NCBI GenBank assembly: GCA_963699825.1
Contig: CAVOVI010000011.1
Coordinates: 1 to 64,000, forward strand
DNA: 64,000 nucleotides
Reading direction: 5' to 3'
Source: SPDF01 sp963699825
GTDB lineage: Bacteria > Gemmatimonadota > Gemmatimonadetes > Gemmatimonadales > GWC2-71-9
The position numbers were made by a program, and so were the translations under genes. A model generated the notes under the pieces. It saw only the letters and a list, made by a program, of their open reading frames with translations, made no database searches and was not told the DNA's origin. Below are positions 44,970 through 54,244 of the stretch, piece after piece. Every line of letters begins with the position of its first letter. The stretch's first letter is position 1.

Positions 44970-47607
44970 ATCGAGCCGCCATCTCTGGCTGGCCAAGCGT
45001 GTCGTAGATCGCCGCCAGGTCAACGCGTGCTGCCCTGAGGAAGCCGTTACCCGGCGCCGCGGTCGGCAGGATCGCCTCGTACCCCGCGAGCGTCTCAGGT
45101 GCGGCCTCGGCTGAATCTCCGCTGACGGAGCAACGACCCGACCCAGCTTGATGTGCGCGATCGCCGTCGTCGTGTGTTCCGGTGGCAAGGTCGCTTCATA
45201 CATCGCGATCGCCTCACGAAAGAGCGGCTCCGCTTCGGCGTACTGTCGATCTCCGGTGAGGGCGCTCGCCTTGTTCGACAGTGCGATCCCGATCAGGTAA
45301 TGCTTCCCGTTGTACGACCGAGCGGTAGATCTCGACCATCCGACTGAAATAGGCGATCGCCTCGTCGTAGCGATCCTCGCCCACGGCGATGTTCCCCAGT
45401 TCGTTGATCGTGGATGCGACCGTGGGATGCGTCGGCCCATACACCCGCTCACGGATGGCCAACGCTTCCTGGAGCAACGCGTCGGCTTCGCCGTTGCGTT
45501 TCTGGTACACCAGCGCGCGGGCGAGGAGGGTCAGTCCGGCCGCCGTCTTCGGGTGGTTCTCCCCGTACCACCCGCGCGTGATCTCCAGCGCCTGCGCGGT
45601 CGTAGGCTTCCGCTGCCGCATAGTCACCGCGCTCCAGTTGGGTCGCACCGAGGTTGATGAGGTCCTCCGCAACCATCGGGTGGCGGTCGCCGTAGAGGCG
45701 GCGGCTCATACCAAGCACGACCACGTTGAGTGAGTCGGCGGTGTCGTAGTGGCCAGCGTAAAAGTGAGAGCTGGCAAGCTGGCTCATGCTTCCCGCCAGT
45801 TCCGGTGAATCCCCGGCCATGGCCAGCACTACCAGTTCCTCCTGTACCGCAATGGCTTCGTCGTAGGCGCCGCGGTCCTGGAGAATCTGTCCGAGCGCTG
45901 ACAGCGCTCGGCGTGTCGCCGGATGGTGCGTCGGCAGCGCGCGGCGGTCGAGTGCGAGCCCTTCCCGGATCAGCTGCTCTCCCTCCTCATACCGGGCCTG
46001 CTCGCCGCGAAGTTCGCCCAGGGCGACCAGTGCCTCGGCCACCGCCGGATGCCGATGGACCGTGAAGGGCGCGGCGGCGCTGAAGGGCGAGGGTCAGCAG
46101 GGAATCAGCGCGGGGGAGATTGCCGAGTTGCCTCGAGATGGTGCCGAGCGTCTGGAAGAGCTCCGCCTGAACCACCGGGTCGCCCTCGAGATCGCCGGCT
46201 TCCGCAATGCCTCGGTCGACGAGCGTCACCACGCGGAGACTGTCTGCGGGTCCGACCGCTTCGTCTCCTCCCTCAAATAGCGCCACCAGGTACCGCTGAA
46301 TACGCTGGGTCCGCGTCGCCTCGGCCACCGCCAGGTTCCGCGCTCGGGCCAGGCGGGCCGTATAGAAGACGATCGTGCCGACCAGGAGGATGGCCACGGC
46401 CACGGCTGCGGCCACCGCCGCCCCGGTGCCTCCTGACGAACTTCCCCAGCCGGTACCGCATCGAGTCGGGGCGGGCCTCGAGCGGTTCCCCGTCGAGGTA
46501 GTGATCGATGTCCCGGATGAGCGCCTCGACCGTCTGATACCGCCGGCGACGGCTCCTTGTGCATCGCCGTCAGGCAGAGGACGTCGAGATCGCCCCACGA
46601 AGTATGCGAACGTCGAGCGCGCCCTGGGGCCGGACGGCCCCGGCGTGTCCGCGGGCGCCGCGCCACCGATGGACGGCCGATCGGGGTCTCGCTCAACGAC
46701 GATCGACATCGCCTCGACGGGCGTCCGGTTGGCGAGGTCGATGGGGCGGCTGTCCCGTCAGCAGTTCGTACAGGATGACGCCGAGCGAGTAGACGTCGCT
46801 TCGGATGCCGACCCGTTCGCCGAGAACCTGTTCCGGCGCCGCATACGCGGGGGTCATCATCCGGAGACCGGTCCGGGTTTGATCGACGGTGCCGTCGACA
46901 TCCTCCGAGATGCTTGGCGATGCCGAAGTCGAGCAGCTTCACGACTCCGTCCGCGGTGACCAGGATGTTCGACGGCTTCAGGTCACGGTGGATGACGGCA
47001 TGGCCGTGCGCGTACTGCACGGCCTCGCAGACGGCGCGGAACAGCTCCAGGCGACCTTCGACGGTGGTGCGTGCGAGTCCGGCAGTACTCGGTGAGCGCG
47101 ACGCCCTCGACGTACTCCATGACGAACCACGGCGTCCCGTCGGCGAGCGTATCGGCGTCGTGCAATTGGGCGATGGAGGGGTGCTGAAGCTGGGCGAGGG
47201 TGCGCTGCTCGGCGGTGAACCGCTCCCGGCGTGCAGGGGAGAGCCAGGCATCACGGAGAATCTTGATGGCCGCGACGTTGCCCAGGTCCTTCCGGCGGGC
47301 GAGGTAGACGACGCCCATCCCCCCTTCGCCCAGGAGCTTGGTGATCCGATACGGCCCGAAATCGGTGAGGGGGAGTTCGGCGGTGTCGACCTGAAAGAGC
47401 CGGGCAGCAACCTCCGGCCAGGTCGGTATCGAGGGGTGAGGACTCGGCGGCATCGACCTCAAGCATCCGGCTCCACTTCGCGCTGCAGCGCCGTGTCCCC
47501 CGCGGTTGCCGCGGCCAGGAAGCGCCGTCCGTGCCGCCGGCGGCCGCTCGATCGCCTCGTGGAAGAGCCGTTGAATCTGCGCCCAGCGCTCGTGCGTCCA
47601 ACGCTCA
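44938..47607 (-). CDS. Ser/Thr protein kinase with membrane helix and TPR tail (many frameshifts)
   Basis: About 880 residues once joined. A helical N-terminus (ERWAQIQRLFHEAIERPP) leads to the kinase: P-loop ITKLLGEGGMGVVYLARR, AAIKIL, VIHRDLKPSNILV and LLDFGIAKHL. After the kinase come a membrane helix (AVAVAILLVGTIVFYTARLA) and about eight TPR units (SNKASALTGDRQYAEAEPLF is typical), ending FKAELEEAPQ with TAG at 44938. Frame breaks occur repeatedly between 45,100 and 47,600, so neither exact length nor start is firm; the start lies close to the sigma-factor stop. The pairing of an ECF-type sigma gene with such a kinase is common in Acidobacteriota, Planctomycetota and Gemmatimonadota. Confidence 0.75.
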
Positions 47608-48183
47608 TGCCCTGGAGCTGAGTTCCGCGCCGAGCCACGCCCTGGCTGCGCGCCAGTCGCGGAGGACCGTCGCCTCCGACACCGCGAGCAGTTCCGCGGT
47701 TTCCGCCGCATTGAGCCCGCCAAAGAAGCGACACTCGATCATCGTCGCCTGGCGAGGGCTGACGCGCGCGAGCTTGTCGAGGGCGTCATTGAGATTCAGG
47801 AGGTGGTCCGCGCCGGCCGGCGCCGCGCCAAGCGCCTCGTCGAAGGTCACCAGGGCGCGGCCATCCCCCCGTTTGCTGGCCTTCCGCTTCCTGGCCGCTT
47901 CGACCAGCACCTGCCGCATGGCGCGTGCGGCAATTCGAGTGAAGTGGAGCCGGGAGAGGGCCGTTTGGGGCGGGGAGGCGGCCAGCTTGATCCACGCCTC
48001 ATTGACGAGCGCCGTCGGACTCAGGGTATCGCCGGGGTCGTTGCGGCGGACGCTGGACGCCAGGCGGCGGAGTTCCTGGTAGGTAGCGGCAAAGAGCCGG
48101 TCCAGCCCCTCGCGGTCCCCGGGGAGCAGTACCAGTTCGTCCTCAGCCAAATCCTGCACCGCGGGGGGATCGCGATCGGCCAT
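47605..48183 (-). CDS. ECF-like RNA polymerase sigma factor (Sig-70_X6/TIGR02999 type)
   Basis: A 192-residue sigma factor. Region 2 is FAATYQELRRLASSVRRN followed by the group signature TLSPTALVNEAWIKLA. Region 4 is LARVSPRQATMIECRFFGGL with helix-turn-helix NAAETAELLAVSEATVLRDW. It would direct RNA polymerase to a small regulon. The downstream kinase gene is on the same strand and almost touches it, so kinase and sigma factor may form one signalling unit, possibly by phosphorylation of the sigma factor (inference). ATG 48183 is preferred; a start at 48210 is also open. Confidence 0.88.
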   Translation of the reverse strand: MADRDPPAVQDLAEDELVLLPGDREGLDRLFAATYQELRRLASSVRRNDPGDTLSPTALVNEAWIKLAASPPQTALSRLHFTRIAARAMRQVLVEAARKRKASKRGDGRALVTFDEALGAAPAGADHLLNLNDALDKLARVSPRQATMIECRFFGGLNAAETAELLAVSEATVLRDWRAARAWLGAELSSRA

Positions 48184-48290
48184 GACGGTTTTGCCTCGCG
48201 GTTTGCGCAAGGGAGAGGGAGAGCCGGACCCGGCAATCCTACCGCCGGGTGCCTGCTTGTCAATTGAGACCCCACCCCCGGAGGCACCCC

Positions 48291-48629
48291 ATGGCGCTCG
48301 AACGCAGTCCCTTCCTCAAGCTTGACAAGCAGATGGTCATCGGCGAGCTCAAGTCGGTCGGATCACGGGACCCAGACGTCCTCCACAACAAGAAGTCCCA
48401 GATCATGTCCATTGCGAAGTTTCCGAAGCATGCGGGCGTGTACGTGATGGTGATGGGTGCGGGTTGCACCGCGCTGGTCCTCCTGGCGATCATCGGCATT
48501 CCTCTCCTGATCCTCGGCTGGTGGATGCGGAAGCGCGGAATCGCAAACGTCGCCGCGGTTGAAGAAGGGTGGAATGAGTTCATGGGGATCGCGCCGGCCC
48601 GGGTGGTAGGCGCCGTTTCGGCCGCCTGA
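48291..48629 (+). CDS. small membrane protein of unknown function
   Basis: A 112-residue protein with GGAGG 7 bp before its ATG. A charged N-terminal half (LDKQMVIGELKSVGSRDPDV) is followed by one or two hydrophobic segments (VYVMVMGAGCTALVLLAIIG, LLILGWWM) and a short tail. Divergent from the sigma factor gene. No family recognised. Confidence 0.65.
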   Translation: MALERSPFLKLDKQMVIGELKSVGSRDPDVLHNKKSQIMSIAKFPKHAGVYVMVMGAGCTALVLLAIIGIPLLILGWWMRKRGIANVAAVEEGWNEFMGIAPARVVGAVSAA

Positions 48630-48649
48630 CGGCGGTGCAAGACAGGAGA

Positions 48650-48675
48650 GCGGGGAAGTGGAACGGCTTCCCCGC
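48650..48675. repeat. hairpin of the GCGGGGAAG family
   Basis: GCGGGGAAG (48650-48658), 8-base loop, CTTCCCCGC (48667-48675), followed by a further TTCCCC. It lies 20 bp after a stop codon, so a role in 3'-end formation or RNA stability is possible. Related words occur at 23.66-23.80 kb and 43.36 kb. Confidence 0.6.
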
Positions 48676-48728
48676 TTCCCCGGCTCCATCTACCTTTGGT
48701 GCGTTCCCGCTACCAAAGGCACTATGCC

Positions 48729-49155
48729 ATGACGCTCCTGGCCACCATCCTGGCCCTCGCCTTCTGCCTCCTGAGCCTCTTCCATATCGCGTGGGCACTC
48801 GGGGTTCGGATCGGAGGGGCGCATGCCCTTCCCGAGCGAGCGGATGGTTCCCTGGCACTGCAGCCCGGCCCCGCTTCGGCCCTCGTGGTGGCCGGTCTGC
48901 TCTTCCTCGCCGCGCTGCTCGTCACTCAACGCGTCGGCCTCGGCCGCGAACTGCTTCCCGCCGCACTGGTGTCACCGGGTTGCTGGGTGCTCTCGGCCGC
49001 GTTCGTCCTTCGCGCCGTCGGCGAGTTCAGGTACGTGGGCTTCTTCAAGCGGGTGCGCGGCACTGCATTCGCGCGCATGGATACCCGCTACTATCTCACC
49101 GCTGGCACTCCTGCTCGGCATCGGCGCAGCCCTGGTCACGCTCTATGCGAACTGA
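48729..49155 (+). CDS. DUF3995 membrane protein (one frameshift)
   Basis: About 141 residues with four membrane spans. The pattern matches DUF3995: an N-terminal helix with HIAWALGVRIGGAHALP, central LVVAGLLFLAALLVTQ, then LRAVGEFRYVGFFKRVRGTAFARMDTRYY and SPLALLLGIGAALVTLYAN. An extra C near 49,095 separates the last two. The function of this family is unknown. ATG 48729 is the most plausible start; an upstream in-frame start at 48696 adds a polar extension. Confidence 0.75.
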
Positions 49156-49200
49156 TCCGCTCTCCTGCTTGGCCGCGTTCCCGCTTCCCCGACTGCGCCC

Positions 49201-49692
49201 GTGATCCTGCGTGCCATGATGTCCAGCGACTACCCCGCCGTCGCGGAGATTTACCGCGAGGGCATCGCCACCGGGCACGCCACCTTCGATACCGAGGTGC
49301 CGACCTGGGAGGCGTGGAGCGCGGGGCACCTGAACGCCGGCCGCCTGGTGGCCGTCGACGGCGACACCATCCTCGGCTGGGCCGCCCTGAGCGCTGTCTC
49401 CGATCGATGCGTGTATGGCGGCGTGGCAGAGGTCAGCGTGTATGTCGGGAGCGGGGCACAGGGGAGGGGCGTCGGTCGGGCCCTCCTCGCTGGGTTGATC
49501 GAGGCCTCGGAGGCGGCGGGGATCTGGTCCCTGTCGGCGGGGATCTTCCCCGAGAACGCCGCCAGCGTCGCGCTCCATGAACGGCTCGGGTTCCGGCTGG
49601 TGGGCCGTCGGGAACGGCTGGGCCAGATGAAGGGGTGGTGGCGGGATGTGCTGCTCTTCGAGCGGCGGAGCGCCAGCGTCGGCACCACTTGA
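49201..49692 (+). CDS. GNAT N-acetyltransferase, phosphinothricin-acetyltransferase-like
   Basis: A 163-residue GNAT enzyme of the Pat/MddA subgroup. It begins ILRAMMSSDYPAVAEIYREG, with TGHATFDTEVPTWEAW (substrate side), ending with the acetyl-CoA loop GSGAQGRGVGRALL and HERLGFRLVGRRERLGQ. It transfers acetyl from acetyl-CoA to an amino group. Relatives act on methionine sulfone or phosphinothricin, but the substrate here is unknown. GTG 49201 is the start. Intact. Confidence 0.85.
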   Translation: MILRAMMSSDYPAVAEIYREGIATGHATFDTEVPTWEAWSAGHLNAGRLVAVDGDTILGWAALSAVSDRCVYGGVAEVSVYVGSGAQGRGVGRALLAGLIEASEAAGIWSLSAGIFPENAASVALHERLGFRLVGRRERLGQMKGWWRDVLLFERRSASVGTT

Positions 49693-49763
49693 TTCCCGCT
49701 TGATTCCTCCCGGGTAACTCTCTGCTGCACCGAATGAACGGTGCCAGCACGGGGGATGACCCA

Positions 49764-50309
49764 ATGTTCCGATACATCTGCACTCTTGCGTTCGCGCTGG
49801 GCACTCTGGCCGGGACGCTCACGGCCCAGGCTTCGGGGGATGCGATCACCCCCGGCCGCACCATCCGGGTCCATCAAGGCGCCTCGGCCTCCTTCACCGG
49901 CGTCGTCGTTTCCGCCACGCCCGACACCCTGACCCTGGCCACCGCCGATCAGGGCAAGGTTGTCCTCCTGCGCTCGACCGTAACGGGGATCGACGTCCAG
50001 AACGGTACCCGGTCCAATGCCGGGCGTGGTGCAGTGAAGGGCCTGATCATTGGCGGAGGGATCGGTCTTGTGCTCGGGGCCGCTTCGGCTGCCGCCCAGA
50101 GCGAATCTGATTTCTTGTACGTGGATCCGGGGCAACTGATCCTCTCGAGCACCCTGGGGGGCGCCATGCTGGGCGGCGCCATCGGCGCGCTGGTCGGCGC
50201 GACCTCCCACACCCCCCGGTGGGTGCCCATCGTCTCGCCGACGGCCCCGGCCCAGCCGGACGGCACCACCGGCAAGGGAGTGGCGCTCGGAATGAACCTC
50301 CGGTTCTGA
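49764..50309 (+). CDS. secreted glycine-zipper protein of unknown function
   Basis: A 181-residue protein. The signal peptide (ICTLAFALGTLAGTLTAQA) precedes a small beta domain (GRTIRVHQGASASFTGVVVS, LLRSTVTGIDVQNG). Two glycine-rich hydrophobic stretches follow (LIIGGGIGLVLGAASAAA and GGAMLGGAIGALVGA). The layout is similar to the glycine-zipper lipoprotein at 11.2 kb and suggests outer-membrane association. ATG 49764 has GGGGGA upstream. Confidence 0.7.
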   Translation: MFRYICTLAFALGTLAGTLTAQASGDAITPGRTIRVHQGASASFTGVVVSATPDTLTLATADQGKVVLLRSTVTGIDVQNGTRSNAGRGAVKGLIIGGGIGLVLGAASAAAQSESDFLYVDPGQLILSSTLGGAMLGGAIGALVGATSHTPRWVPIVSPTAPAQPDGTTGKGVALGMNLRF

Positions 50310-50393
50310 CCCGGGCCGGGCGTCATTTCACGGCCGGTTCACGAATCCTTCGGGGCCGGCCGTGTACCTTGGCGTCAGGACCCCGGAGGAACC

Positions 50394-50790
50394 GTGACCG
50401 CCCGTGCCCTGCTGATCTGGTTCGTGCTTGTCCTCGCCGCCATCGCCAACGGCACGATCCGGCAGTCCCTGTTGCTGCCCCACCTCGGTGAGCACGGTGG
50501 ACATGTGGTCAGCAGCGTCACCCTCTCGCTGCTGATCCTGCTCGTCGCATGGCTCTCCATCCGCTGGATCAACCCCACCAGCACCCGTCAAGCCTGGGCC
50601 GTCGGTGTGCTTGTGGCTGGCCACCACCGTCGTCTTCGAGTTTGTGGCCGGGCACTACCTCTTCCAGCACCCCTGGTCGAAACTCCTGGCCGACTACGAC
50701 GTCCGGCAAGGACGGGTCTGGATCATCGTCCTGATCACCACCTTCGCGGCGCCGAGGTGGGCGGGGGGAGTCCGGCGACTGTTCACCTGA
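50394..50790 (+). CDS. small integral membrane protein of unknown function (one frameshift)
   Basis: About 131 residues with four predicted helices: LLIWFVLVLAAIANGTIRQS, VSSVTLSLLILLVAWLSIRW, LWLATTVVFEFVAGHYLF and WIIVLITTFAAPRWAG. GTG 50394 has GGAGGA upstream. An extra C near 50,611 splits the second and third helices. I cannot name the family. Confidence 0.6.
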
Positions 50791-50815
50791 TACTTCGAAC
50801 CCAGAGGACGGCGGA

Positions 50816-51571
50816 ATGACCAGCTGGCGAACGCGTCTCTCCACCGTCCTCGCACTCGCGGCGCTCGTCACCACGGGCGCATGCCAGGACACCGGTGCTC
50901 CGGCGCCGCCGGAGACCGCCTCCCTCCGGGTGCTGTTCATCGGGAACAGCCTCACGTACGCCAACAACCTGCCCGGCACATTCGCTGGGGTTGCGAAGAC
51001 CGGCGGTGATACCATCGCCGTCAAGATGATCGCGCTGCCGAACTACGGCCTCATCGACCACCTCACCAGGAACAGCGAAGCCGTCGAGGCGATCCGGACC
51101 GGCCACTGGGACTTCGTTGTCCTGCAACAGGGCCCAAGCACCCTCCCCATCAATCGCGACTCGCTCGTCCTCTGGACGGCGATGTTCGACTCCATCATCC
51201 GCCCCACCGGTGCGAAGACGGCGCTGTTCATGGTGTGGCCCCAGAGCGGATCGGTCGGCGGGTACGACGCGGTTCGCCAGTCGTACCAGGCGGCCGCCAA
51301 TGCGGTGGGCGGGGTGTTCATCCCCGCGGGGCTGTCCTTCGAGGCGGCCATGAAGCGGGACGCGACGCTCGTCCTCTTCGCGAGCGACGGCTATCACCCC
51401 TCCCCGCTGGGCAGCTACCTCGCCGCGATCACCATTTATGCCACGGTGACGGGCCACGATCCCCGCCTCCTCTCCGAGCACGCCGTTGTGAACGGCGCGG
51501 CGCTCAACGCCCCCACCACGACGGTGCGGATGCTGCAGGCCGTCGCGCGCGAAATGGACCTGCAGTACTAG
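50816..51571 (+). CDS. SGNH/GDSL-like hydrolase lipoprotein
   Basis: A 251-residue predicted lipoprotein (signal LSTVLALAALVTTGAC). The mature domain is SGNH-like: block I FIGNSLTYANNLP with the candidate nucleophile Ser, block III-like VVLQQGPST, and block V DGYHPSPLGSYLAA with Asp and His. It would cleave esters or acyl groups in the periplasm. GGCGGA lies ahead of ATG 50816. Intact. The substrate is unknown. Confidence 0.78.
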   Translation: MTSWRTRLSTVLALAALVTTGACQDTGAPAPPETASLRVLFIGNSLTYANNLPGTFAGVAKTGGDTIAVKMIALPNYGLIDHLTRNSEAVEAIRTGHWDFVVLQQGPSTLPINRDSLVLWTAMFDSIIRPTGAKTALFMVWPQSGSVGGYDAVRQSYQAAANAVGGVFIPAGLSFEAAMKRDATLVLFASDGYHPSPLGSYLAAITIYATVTGHDPRLLSEHAVVNGAALNAPTTTVRMLQAVAREMDLQY

Positions 51572-51781
51572 CACCCCTCCCCCCATCCGCGTCCGCGGGG
51601 TAGTTTGGTGAGATGGTGTTCCCTCCCTTCCACTGGCGTGTTTCTCGGCCCTCGATTGACCGGTTCCTGGCTGTCGTCTTCGGGGTGTTGCTCGCTGCAT
51701 ATGTCCTCGTCCTCCTGTTGCAGCCGAGTGGGGTGGGCCGGGGCGGACGGTAACGTCTTTTTCTACGGCATGGAGGCCCCC

Positions 51782-53371
51782 ATGATCTTCCCCTTGCTCC
51801 CGCTCCTTACATCCTTGGCGGTCGCCCCCTCCCCCGTCGACTCGGTCCCGCTCTACACCAATCTCGGTGATCTGCACGTCCCCATCACGACTCGGGTGAC
51901 CCTGGCACAGCGATATTTCGACCAGGGGATGCGGTTGATGTACGCCTTCAATCATCCTGAGGCGATCCGGTCGTTCGAGGCGGCCCTGGCTGCCGATTCC
52001 ACCTGTGCCATCTGCTGGTGGGGAATCGGCTACGCCCTCGGGCCGAACATCAATGCAGCCATGGATTCGGCCGCTGGTGTGGCTGCGTGGGAGGCGGCGA
52101 AGACCGCCGAGCGGCTCGCCGACAACGCCTCCCCCCGGGAACGGGCGTTCATCGGCGCGCTGCAATTCCGGTACATGAATCCGCCGGCGGATCCACGCGC
52201 GACGCTGGACACGGCGTACGCCGATGCGATGCTCGCGGTCCTCCAGGCGTATCCGGACGACCCAGAGGCGGCGACACTCACGGCCGACGCCATCATGAAC
52301 CTGAGCCCTTGGTACTACTGGGAGCCCGACGGCCAGCCTCGGCCGGCGACCTTGCAGCTGCTGGCGATCCTCGAGAGCGTGATTGCCGGGATGCCCAACC
52401 ACCCCGGCGCCTGTCATCTGTACATTCATGCGGTGGAGGCGGCCGAGCCGGAGAAGGCGGTTGCGTGCGCGGAGCGACTGGCGGGCCTGATGCCGGGCGC
52501 GGGGCACATTGTGCACATGCCGGCCCACATCTACATCCGGGTCGGCCGGTTTGCCGATGCGGTCGAGGCAAATCAACACGCGGTCCACGCGGACGAGACC
52601 TTCATCCGGGATCAGCGCCCGACCGGGATGTACGCGATGGGGTACTACCCGCACAACTACCACTTCCTCGCCTTTGCGGCCACGATGTCGGGACAGCGGG
52701 CGATTGCGCTTGGGGCGGCGGAGCAGCTGTCAGGAAAGGTCTCGGAGGATATCGCGCGCGACGTCATGTTCATGCAGACGATGATCCCTTACTATACGCT
52801 TTCCCTTGTGACCTTCGGCCAGTGGACCGAGGTCCTGGCGCAGCCGATGCCGCCGGAAGCGCTCCCGGTGTCCCGGGGGTTGGTCCACTATGCCCGCGGG
52901 GTAGCCTTGGCCGCCAAGGGCCGGTTCGCCGAGGCCGAGTGGGAGCTGGCGCTCGTCGGCCGGGATCTGCAGCGAACCACCGCACGAGAGGGACAGCTGG
53001 TGCTCCAGATCGCCCGGCACGCCCTGCAGGGAGAAATCGCGCTTCGCCGGGGCGACGCCGCGGCCGCGGTGACCCAATTCACCGCCGCACGTGACCTGGA
53101 GGACAGCCTCCGATACGAGGAGCCACCGTTCTGGTACTATCCGATCCGCGCATCACTCGGACAGGCGCTCCTGGCGGCGGGGCAGCCCACCGAAGCGGAA
53201 GCCGCGTACGAGGAGAGCCTGGCGCTCTATCCTGAGAACGTGTGGGCGCTGGCCGGGCTTCGGAACAGCCTGACGGCGCGGGGGAAGACCGCGGCGGCGC
53301 GGGCGGTGCAGGAACGCCTGGATCGCGCCGCTGTGTCCGCGGATATCGAGTTGACCGGGTCGCGCTATTGA
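51782..53371 (+). CDS. exported tetratricopeptide-repeat protein
   Basis: A 529-residue protein. A short hydrophobic signal (IFPLLPLLTSLAVAPS) is followed by TPR units throughout. The family N-terminus FNHPEAIRSFEAALAADSTC and CAICWWGIGYALGPNINA are typical of a widespread uncharacterised secreted TPR group. Histidine-rich stretches stand mid-protein (HIVHMPAHIYIRVGRF, YYPHNYHFLAFAATMSG). It probably acts as a binding scaffold. The start at 51782 is preferred because the longer frame upstream is not protein-like. Intact. Confidence 0.75.
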   Translation: MIFPLLPLLTSLAVAPSPVDSVPLYTNLGDLHVPITTRVTLAQRYFDQGMRLMYAFNHPEAIRSFEAALAADSTCAICWWGIGYALGPNINAAMDSAAGVAAWEAAKTAERLADNASPRERAFIGALQFRYMNPPADPRATLDTAYADAMLAVLQAYPDDPEAATLTADAIMNLSPWYYWEPDGQPRPATLQLLAILESVIAGMPNHPGACHLYIHAVEAAEPEKAVACAERLAGLMPGAGHIVHMPAHIYIRVGRFADAVEANQHAVHADETFIRDQRPTGMYAMGYYPHNYHFLAFAATMSGQRAIALGAAEQLSGKVSEDIARDVMFMQTMIPYYTLSLVTFGQWTEVLAQPMPPEALPVSRGLVHYARGVALAAKGRFAEAEWELALVGRDLQRTTAREGQLVLQIARHALQGEIALRRGDAAAAVTQFTAARDLEDSLRYEEPPFWYYPIRASLGQALLAAGQPTEAEAAYEESLALYPENVWALAGLRNSLTARGKTAAARAVQERLDRAAVSADIELTGSRY

Positions 53372-53414
53372 TTTGACACCAGCCGGTAGGCGTTCACGGC
53401 AGGAAGGGGGCGGG

Positions 53415-53786
53415 GTGCAGAAGGTGCAACTGGCCGAAGTACTCGCGGAGATCGCCGAACACTGGCGCCCCCGGGTCGTCGGCGCCCTGAACGGCCAGGA
53501 GGTCAAGCTCGCGAAGTTCTGCGGCACCTTCCCGTGGCACCATCACGAGGACGCCGACGAGTTGTTCCTCGGTGTCGATGGCACCTTCCGGGTCGAGTTC
53601 CGTGACCGGGTCGTCACCCTCGGCCCTGGCGAGTTCCTGATCGTCCCCCGTGGCGTGGAGCACCGCACCGCAGCTGATGCCGAAGCGTCGGTGCTGCTCT
53701 TCGAACCGGCCGGCGTGCGGAATACCGGCAACGTCGTCGATACCGAATTCACCGCGCCCCCTTCTGCCCAGGGCGACCGCCAGTGA
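53415..53786 (+). CDS. cupin-domain protein
   Basis: A 123-residue single-cupin protein. Motif 1 FPWHHHEDADELFLGVDGTF supplies metal-binding His and Glu residues. Motif 2 GPGEFLIVPRGVEHRT supplies the last His. These beta-barrels bind a metal and a small ligand and may be sensors or enzymes. GTG 53415 is the start, preceded by a G-rich region. Its stop overlaps the start of the next gene (GTGA), making it the first gene of an ion-transport unit, where a regulatory or ligand-binding role would fit. Confidence 0.82.
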   Translation: MQKVQLAEVLAEIAEHWRPRVVGALNGQEVKLAKFCGTFPWHHHEDADELFLGVDGTFRVEFRDRVVTLGPGEFLIVPRGVEHRTAADAEASVLLFEPAGVRNTGNVVDTEFTAPPSAQGDRQ

Positions 53787-54244
53787 GGGCGCTCTTGTCG
53801 AGCCCGCTGCTGCTGTCCGTGGGCTTGCTCCTCCTCTCCGTCGTGATCCATGCGTTGGTCATCGGCAAGCTCAATCACTGGTACGCGGCGTTGGAGACGC
53901 GGAGCGCCCCGACCTACGGCGCCGGTGTGCGGCTCCTCCTGTTCGTCGCGGTGCCGATGGTGGTGGCCCACCTCGTCGAAATCGGGGCCTGGGCCGGTGC
54001 TTATGTGATCGTCGGTGCGCTTCCCGATTTCGATCAGGCGTTCTATTTCAGCGGGATCACCTACACGACCGTAGGGTTCGGCGACGTCGTGCTCCCGCAG
54101 GCGTGGAAGGAGATGGCCGCCTTCGAGGGTCTCACCGGCATCCTGATGGCCGGATGGTCCACGGCCTTCCTCTTCGCCGTGCTCAACCGGATGATTTCGT
54201 ACGGCGTCAGGATGCGGCAGGAGCCGGGGCAGGATTCCGAATGA
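53783..54244 (+). CDS. small ion-channel protein (two-TM, K+ channel-like)
   Basis: A 153-residue membrane protein with N-terminal helices (LLSVGLLLLSVVIHALVIG, VRLLLFVAVPMVVAHLVEIG), a pore loop with the K+ filter ITYTTVGFGDVVLP, and a last helix (GLTGILMAGWSTAFLFAVL). There is no cytosolic RCK domain. It overlaps the cupin gene and the antiporter gene by 4 bp each, so it is translated in the same unit. Confidence 0.82.
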   Translation: MRALLSSPLLLSVGLLLLSVVIHALVIGKLNHWYAALETRSAPTYGAGVRLLLFVAVPMVVAHLVEIGAWAGAYVIVGALPDFDQAFYFSGITYTTVGFGDVVLPQAWKEMAAFEGLTGILMAGWSTAFLFAVLNRMISYGVRMRQEPGQDSE

